A DNA stretch of 64,000 bases from Planctomycetota bacterium (GTDB taxonomy: Bacteria > Planctomycetota > MHYJ01 > WSZJ01 > JACPWG01), in contig JACPWG010000011.1 of assembly GCA_016197205.1 (NCBI GenBank), positions 1 to 64,000 of the forward strand, in the 5' to 3' direction. This document shows positions 59,597 through 64,000 of the stretch, piece after piece; positions within the stretch are counted from its first letter, which is position 1, and every line of letters begins with the position of its first letter. The notes beneath the pieces are model-generated. The model had not been told where the DNA came from and searched no databases. It saw nothing but the letters and a program-made list of their open reading frames with translations. The position numbers and the translations under genes are program-made.

Positions 59597-60100
59597 TTGC
59601 CTGACGAGAATGCCGGCGCCCCCGAAAAGGACGCGACGCTGATCGACGCCCAGGGCCACGGGTGGGCGGAGCTGATCGCCCCCAACCGGCCCGCCTCTTT
59701 CGACGAGATCGAGCGCATCTTTGAGTCCGGCGCCTTCGCTTCCCTCGCCGGCCAGGAACGCGACGACCTGAAGTTCGCCCTCCGCGAGATCTGTCAGAAT
59801 GCTTTCGAGTGGGGCAACCAGAAGGAACCCCAGCGCTACATCCGCGTCAGCTACTGCCTCTTCGCCGACAAGATCGTCCTCAAGATCAGCGACGAGGGGG
59901 AAGGCTTCGATCCCGCCCGCGTGCCCGATCCCAAGAAGGACCTGCGCAACGTCGTCCTCGCGCGCAAGAAGGCGGGCAAGCGCCCCGGCGGTTTCGGCAT
60001 CTACCTCGTCAAGAAGATCATGGACGAGGTCGTGTATAACGAAAAGGGAAACGTGGTCCTCTTGACCAAACACCTGAGTCGGAATCGGACGCCAAGCTGA
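59597..60100 (+). CDS. HATPase_c_2 anti-sigma factor kinase (RsbW/SpoIIAB-like)
   Basis: 167 residues from TTG 59597, which has GGAG nine bases upstream; an alternative TTG at 59540 would add 19 residues, and no ATG is available. The GHKL ATPase motifs are present: N box REICQNAFEWGNQKE, G1 DEGEGFDPARVP and G2 GGFGIYLVKKIMDEV. These proteins phosphorylate a STAS-domain antagonist on serine and hold a sigma factor when ADP/ATP balance shifts. Partner is the STAS protein upstream. The VWA gene follows 150 bp downstream on the same strand. Confidence 0.85.
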   Translation: MPDENAGAPEKDATLIDAQGHGWAELIAPNRPASFDEIERIFESGAFASLAGQERDDLKFALREICQNAFEWGNQKEPQRYIRVSYCLFADKIVLKISDEGEGFDPARVPDPKKDLRNVVLARKKAGKRPGGFGIYLVKKIMDEVVYNEKGNVVLLTKHLSRNRTPS

Positions 60101-60126
60101 CCTGCGCGGCGGTTGCCCAACGAGAA

Positions 60127-60155
60127 CGGCACCGCGACCGGGAGGGAGCGGTCTC
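60127..60155 (+). repeat. Short dispersed repeat, family 4, copy 5
   Basis: Variant of CGCGACCGTSAGGGAGCGG with G in place of T, between the HATPase and VWA genes. Confidence 0.6.
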
Positions 60156-60250
60156 GGCGCGTCCACTGATTGCCGCGTTCTTCGCTCTCGGAGCCCGCCC
60201 ACAAACCCGACACGACCGTACCTTTGCCACCGACTGCAACGGAGGGTGCC

Positions 60251-61918
60251 ATGTCCGTACGAGCCCTCGTCCGAAGCCCCCTGGCCCTGCTGGCCGCCCA
60301 CGCCTTGCTCGTTCTCTTCGCCGTGCTCGCCACGCCCCGCGGGGCGCAAGCCGCGCCGAGCCGGGAGGAGTGGGACAAGCTCAAGGCGGACGCGTTGAGA
60401 GCCTTCGGTACCGACGATGCGGCCGCCCGGGTGAAGGCGCTCGAGGGCGTGGCGAAGGCGGACTCGCTGGACGCGGCGAAACTCCTCCTGGCGCTGCTCG
60501 ACCTGCCGGACCGGGCGCTCCAGCTCGCCGAGAAGGACCGGGACGAGTACGAGCCGGAGTTCGACAAGGCCCTCGAACAGATCACGAAGCTCGCGAAGCA
60601 GGGGAAGGGCAAGGTGCTTTCCACCGACCTCGAGCAGTTCGAGAAGAAAGAAAAAAAGATGGTGGAGCTGCACGCCCAGGTGAAGGCTCTTTCGGCGGTG
60701 CAAGACGCGATCGCGGCGGCCCTGGGCCGGCTCACGGACGAGGCGGCGACCAAGTGGCTCGCGACCGACGGCCTGAAGGACAAGAACTGGCGGGCGCGCG
60801 TGGTCGTCGCCCAGGTGCTGGCGGGCGCGAAGGCGGCGGACGCGACCGTGAACCAGGCGCTGGCCGCGGCGGCGGGCGACAAGTCGAGCCCGCAGGTGCG
60901 CGCCGCGGCGCTCGACGCCCTTGGGAAGCGCGGCGCAAAGGACGCGGCGGCGGCCGTCCTCGCGGCGCTCAAGGACGAGCGGTGGCAGGTGCGGGTCGCG
61001 GCCGTCGAGGCCATCGGCGCGCTCGACCTGCGCGAGGGCGTCGGCCCGCTCATCGATCGGCTGCAGCAGGAGGCGGGGCGGCTGCGCGAGGACATCGACC
61101 GCGCGCTCCTCACGCTCACGGGCGTCACCTTCCGGGGCGACCCGCTCGGCTGGAAGGGCTGGTGGGAGATGAACCGCGAGGCGTGGGAGGCGGGGAAGCT
61201 GGAGAAGAAGCCCGAAAAGAAAGACGCGGCGGCTGCGGGCGGGGCGGGCGGAGCAGCCGCGGGCGGCGGCGGTGGGGGCGGCGGCGCCGAGCCCGGAAAG
61301 ACGGTCACCTTCTACGGCATCGAAACCAAGTCGAAGAACCTGATCTTCGTCGTGGACATCTCCGGGAGCATGGCCGAGGAGACGGACGTCCAGAAGCAGG
61401 TGACGAGCGGCTCGGCCGGCGGCGCGGGCGCGGGTCCGAAGGGGAAGCGGAAGATCGACATCGCGCGCTACGAACTGTCGCGGGCGATCGGCCTCTTGCC
61501 GGACGATGCGAAGTTCAACATCATCACCTTCAGCTCGGACGTGAAGGTGTACTCCCCGAGCCGGATGATCGTCGCGACAAAGGGCGCGAAGGCGGAGGCG
61601 CAGCGGTTCGCCGAGGCGCTCGAGCCCGAGGGGCAGACGAACATCTACGACGCGCTCGAGAAGGCCTTCGAGTTGGTCGGCGGCCACAAGCAGATCGACG
61701 AGAACTACAAGGGCGGCGTGGACACGATCTTCTTTCTGACGGACGGCCAGCCCACCGCTGGAAAGTCGAAGGACCCGAAGGAGATCGCGGACGAAGTGAA
61801 GAAGTGGAACGCCGTGAGGAAGATCCGCATCCACGCGATCGGGATCGGCCGCGACGCGGCGGACGAGATCCTGCGCCGCCTCGCCGAGGAGAGCGGCGGG
61901 ACGTACGTAAAGCGCTAG
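60251..61918 (+). CDS. Secreted protein with HEAT repeats and C-terminal von Willebrand A domain
   Basis: 555 residues; GGAGG lies five bases before ATG 60251. The N-terminus is a signal peptide (LAAHALLVLFAVLATPRGAQA). Residues about 40-300 are HEAT-like helices with a charged coiled coil (LEQFEKKEKKMVELHAQVKAL). A Gly/Ala-rich linker at about 325-350 leads to a VWA domain with a complete MIDAS start DISGSM (Asp369-x-Ser371-x-Ser373) and LTDGQPTAGKS further on. VWA domains bind partners through the MIDAS metal, so this is likely a periplasmic or surface scaffold. It is followed immediately by a 145-bp mobile element at its stop codon. Confidence 0.88.
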   Translation: MSVRALVRSPLALLAAHALLVLFAVLATPRGAQAAPSREEWDKLKADALRAFGTDDAAARVKALEGVAKADSLDAAKLLLALLDLPDRALQLAEKDRDEYEPEFDKALEQITKLAKQGKGKVLSTDLEQFEKKEKKMVELHAQVKALSAVQDAIAAALGRLTDEAATKWLATDGLKDKNWRARVVVAQVLAGAKAADATVNQALAAAAGDKSSPQVRAAALDALGKRGAKDAAAAVLAALKDERWQVRVAAVEAIGALDLREGVGPLIDRLQQEAGRLREDIDRALLTLTGVTFRGDPLGWKGWWEMNREAWEAGKLEKKPEKKDAAAAGGAGGAAAGGGGGGGGAEPGKTVTFYGIETKSKNLIFVVDISGSMAEETDVQKQVTSGSAGGAGAGPKGKRKIDIARYELSRAIGLLPDDAKFNIITFSSDVKVYSPSRMIVATKGAKAEAQRFAEALEPEGQTNIYDALEKAFELVGGHKQIDENYKGGVDTIFFLTDGQPTAGKSKDPKEIADEVKKWNAVRKIRIHAIGIGRDAADEILRRLAEESGGTYVKR

Positions 61919-62063
61919 GCGCCCGCGCAAGAATAACTGCGCAGATTCGGACCTCGAGGCTCCTGGGGGCGCGGCCCGCTTGGCCGCGCTGCGCGGGGCG
62001 GAGGCCCGCGCCCCCAGGCATCGGTCGATCCACGAAAATGTAAAGTAATTCTTGCGCGGGCGC
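61919..62063. mobile_element. 145-bp inverted-repeat element, copy 2
   Basis: Perfect 13-bp ends GCGCCCGCGCAAG / CTTGCGCGGGCGC. It starts on the base after the VWA stop TAG; TAG is repeated right after it (61916-61918 and 62064-62066). The interior palindrome may also act as a transcription terminator. Confidence 0.88.
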
Positions 62064-62135
62064 TAGGTCGAAGGGGATCCGGGGGCGCAGGGCGATGTGC
62101 CCTCGCCGAATACGACGCTGTCAAAGGACGCCCGC

Positions 62136-62630
62136 ATGGACTTTCTGCACGAGGCGATCGCCTTCGCCGCCCGCAAGCACTCTTCCCAGCTCCGCAAGGA
62201 CCGGGCGACGCCCTATGTGGTCCACCCGATCCGCGTCATGCTCGTGGTACTTCGCGAATTCGGGCAATCCGACCCGAACCTGCTGGCGGCCGCGGTCCTG
62301 CACGACACCCTCGAAGACACCTCCGCCGACTACGATGACCTCGCCCGGCTCTTCAACCCGACGGTGGCGTCGTACGTCGCCCTGCTCACCAAGGACAAAC
62401 GGCTTGAGGAGGAGGTGCGCGAGGACCGGTACTTCGCGGGCCTCGCCGGCGCGCCCTTGCCCGTGAAGTTCTGCAAGGTCGCCGACACCCTCGACAACCT
62501 GCGGGACGTGAAGTACGGGGGGGACAAGGAGAAGACGCTCGCGAAGGCGCGGCGGCTGCTTTCCCTCTTTGGTTCCGTGCCGGAGCTTGGGGCGGCCCTG
62601 GACCTGCTGCGGAGCGAACTGTCCGCCTGA
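62136..62630 (+). CDS. Small HD-domain hydrolase, (p)ppGpp hydrolase (MESH1)-like
   Basis: 164 residues from ATG 62136; a GTG at 62097 is possible. The order RKDRATPYVVHPIRVML, LAAAVLHDTLEDT and KFCKVADTLDNLRDV matches the H...HD...D pattern and the surrounding residues of the RelA/SpoT hydrolase domain and its stand-alone form MESH1. Those enzymes remove the 3'-pyrophosphate of ppGpp in a Mn-dependent reaction. The chain is short and lacks a synthetase domain. The gene is flanked by two direct copies of the 145-bp element and its stop codon is the target duplication of the second, so it may have moved as part of that unit or simply be bracketed by two insertions. Confidence 0.8.
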   Translation: MDFLHEAIAFAARKHSSQLRKDRATPYVVHPIRVMLVVLREFGQSDPNLLAAAVLHDTLEDTSADYDDLARLFNPTVASYVALLTKDKRLEEEVREDRYFAGLAGAPLPVKFCKVADTLDNLRDVKYGGDKEKTLAKARRLLSLFGSVPELGAALDLLRSELSA

Positions 62631-62775
62631 GCGCCCGCGCAAGAATAACTACGCAGACTCAGACCTCGAGGCTCCTGGGGGCGCGGCCCTCTGGGCCGCG
62701 CTGCGCGGGCCGGAGGCCCGCGCCCCCAGGCCTCCGTCGGTCCACGAAACTGTGAAGTAATTCTTGCGCGGGCGC
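62631..62775. mobile_element. 145-bp inverted-repeat element, copy 3
   Basis: Perfect 13-bp ends. It begins on the base after the HD-gene stop TGA, and TGA is repeated after it (62628-62630 and 62776-62778). Same orientation as copy 2, 567 bp away. Confidence 0.88.
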
Positions 62776-62845
62776 TGAGGGGCGGCGTGCCGAAACAAGT
62801 GGACAGGTTCGAAAGCGCAACATGTCCACCTGTCCAGGCATTCGC

Positions 62846-64000
62846 TCATCCGCCGCCCGCGACCGTGCGCCGCTTGACCAGGGCGCGCACCGCCGCGGCG
62901 AGCTGGGCGTTCGTCGCGTCCAGCTTCGTGAGCACGGCCGAGACTTGCGGCCCCGGCTCGCTTTCCAACTCCCAGGCGGAAAAGACGAGCACCGGGACCG
63001 CCCCCAGCGCGCGCTTCCTGAGCTCAGGGAGGAGGTCGAGACCGGACCCGTCCGGCAGCCTCTGGTCGAGCACAAGGAGGTCGAACGGCGTGTCCGCGAG
63101 CCGACGCCGCGCCTCCTCCAGGCTCGCGCAAGGAGAGACCGAGCCCACCTCCGCGAGCACCTCCCGTACCAGCGCCCGCGTGTCGGGGTCGTCCTCCACG
63201 TGGAGGATCTGGACCGCCGATTCGACGGCCGACCGGACCGCGCGTTCCATCGCCAGGAGCAGGTCGGCGCGTGAAACCGGTTTCTGGAACCACGCGTCGG
63301 CCCCGGCCGCGCCGACGAGGCCCACCGACTCGGCTGCGCACGGCCGACCGGACACGACAAGGATCGGGAGCCGGCCTCGCCGCTCCCTTTCCCCCTCCCG
63401 CACCTGACGCACGAACTCGAAGCCATCCTCGCCGGGCAACCCTAGGTCCAGGGTCATGCCCGCATAGTGGTTCCCGTCCAGCAGCCGCATGGCCTCGCGG
63501 GCGCTGCAGGCCACGTGCGCCTCGTGGCCTGCGTCATCAAACCACTTCGCCAGCACGCCCGCGAAAGTGGCATCGTCCTCGCAGATCAGGATCCGCGTCC
63601 GCTCAGGGCTCGCCTCGCGCGACACGGGGCACGACGCGGGAGGTGGCGCCACCGCGAGCAACAGCTCCGGCAACTCGAACCAGAAGGTGGTCCCCAGGCC
63701 TGGCTCCGCGTCGAAGCCGATCCGGCCGCCCAGACGCTTGACCATGGCCTTTGCGATACTCAGTCCGAGGCCGCTCCCTCGACCCCGCGCCGGGTCCGGA
63801 CGCAGCGCCTGGAAGAAGGGTTCGAAAAGCCTCTGACGATGCTCCGAAGGGATGCCCGGGCCCCGGTCCGTGACGCACACGCGCGCGAAGCCGGCGTTGC
63901 GCGAGAGCGAGAGGACGACGTCCGCTCCCGGAGGGGAGAAGCGGACCGCATTCGACAGGAGGTTGGCAAGGACCTGGAGCAGGCGGGACTCGTCCGCGGA
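62846..64000 (-). CDS. Hybrid sensor histidine kinase C-terminus with two receiver domains (5' end outside window)
   Basis: 385 residues visible; the frame is open to the right edge. The first part is the ATPase domain of a histidine kinase: N box ESRLLQVLANLLSNAVRFSP, G1 VTDRGPGIP, F box and G2 GSGLGLSIAKAMVKRLGG. Two receiver domains follow: the first has ICEDD, LDLGLPGEDGFEF and the Lys in QKPV; the second has HVEDD, LDQRLPDGSGLDL and, in place of the usual Thr/Lys end, VLTKLDA. Each phospho-accepting Asp is present. The input domains lie outside the window. Tandem receivers suggest an output through partner proteins or phosphorelay; no response regulator with DNA-binding domain is next to it. 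Confidence 0.9.
   Translation of the reverse strand, partial: SADESRLLQVLANLLSNAVRFSPPGADVVLSLSRNAGFARVCVTDRGPGIPSEHRQRLFEPFFQALRPDPARGRGSGLGLSIAKAMVKRLGGRIGFDAEPGLGTTFWFELPELLLAVAPPPASCPVSREASPERTRILICEDDATFAGVLAKWFDDAGHEAHVACSAREAMRLLDGNHYAGMTLDLGLPGEDGFEFVRQVREGERERRGRLPILVVSGRPCAAESVGLVGAAGADAWFQKPVSRADLLLAMERAVRSAVESAVQILHVEDDPDTRALVREVLAEVGSVSPCASLEEARRRLADTPFDLLVLDQRLPDGSGLDLLPELRKRALGAVPVLVFSAWELESEPGPQVSAVLTKLDATNAQLAAAVRALVKRRTVAGGG

Noticed and set aside
61919..62775. Composite transposon carrying the HD gene
   Set aside because: Each element has its own 3-bp duplication (TAG, TGA), which means two separate insertions; a single composite move would give one duplication at the outer ends only.

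Overview
This is a high-GC window with one-sided operons, long signal-peptide proteins and several protein types that are typical of the PVC superphylum. These include a c-type cytochrome fused to DUF1080 and FG-GAP repeats, a TIGR02604-type 'membrane-bound dehydrogenase', Ser/Thr kinases with FHA or MshEN-like N-termini, a kinase/formylglycine-generating-enzyme-like pair, and a giant S8 protease with BACON-like and discoidin-like repeats. A planctomycete, or a relative known only from metagenomes, is the most likely source. That is inferred from gene content only. I saw no rRNA, tRNA or CRISPR array.

Layout. 1-4.9 kb (minus strand): a tight operon of P450, a three-helix membrane protein with a condensation/WS-DGAT-like HHxxxDG domain, a polyprenyl-phosphate-type GT2 and a methyltransferase. 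5.1-6.2 kb: an FHA-kinase truncated by a dispersed repeat. 6.7-13.3 kb (plus): secreted cytochrome/DUF1080/FG-GAP protein, PVC-type dehydrogenase and a secreted unknown. 13.3-16.1 kb (minus): two radical-SAM/SPASM proteins matching AhbC and AhbD of the siroheme-dependent heme pathway, and a small protein. 16.5-20.3 kb (plus): tryptophanase with an extra N-terminal CCGG domain, an Oah/BamA-like crotonase with a zinc ribbon, and a Had-like zinc alcohol dehydrogenase, all nearly touching. 20.9-24.2 kb: a sigma-54 activator, an unknown gene and an HNH endonuclease. 24.4-32.2 kb (minus): a 2250-residue subtilase and a MshEN-like membrane protein. 32.6-35.2 kb: PilM/PilN-like and PilO-like genes. 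35.7-44 kb: an outer-membrane-like protein, a nucleotidyltransferase-like gene, small membrane or HEAT-like proteins and Uma2. 43.9-51 kb: two near-identical Rpn-family nuclease genes around a kinase and an FGE-like gene separated by a frameshift. 51.3-56.3 kb (minus): a YgiT-type zinc-finger gene, then a complete operon with visible promoter and terminator: two ATP-grasp ligases, a GNAT acetyltransferase and lysine 2,3-aminomutase. 57-62.6 kb (plus): twin lipoproteins, a HELGH metallopeptidase, a STAS/HATPase partner-switching pair, a VWA protein and a small HD hydrolase. 62.8-64 kb (minus): a sensor kinase with two receiver domains, cut by the window edge.

The gaps are unusually rich in non-coding mobile DNA. 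I can define a 145-bp inverted-repeat element (three copies, 3-bp target duplications, two flanking the HD gene and abutting stop codons); a 99-bp element whose empty site is preserved in the paralogous segment; a 188-bp element with an 8-bp duplication; a 129-bp palindrome that supplies the last codons of a gene; and two longer dispersed repeat families. Several real genes are broken or ended by these repeats. The strongest candidate for an undescribed biochemical system is the ATP-grasp/ATP-grasp/GNAT/KamA operon, which has the parts to make and conjugate a beta-amino acid.
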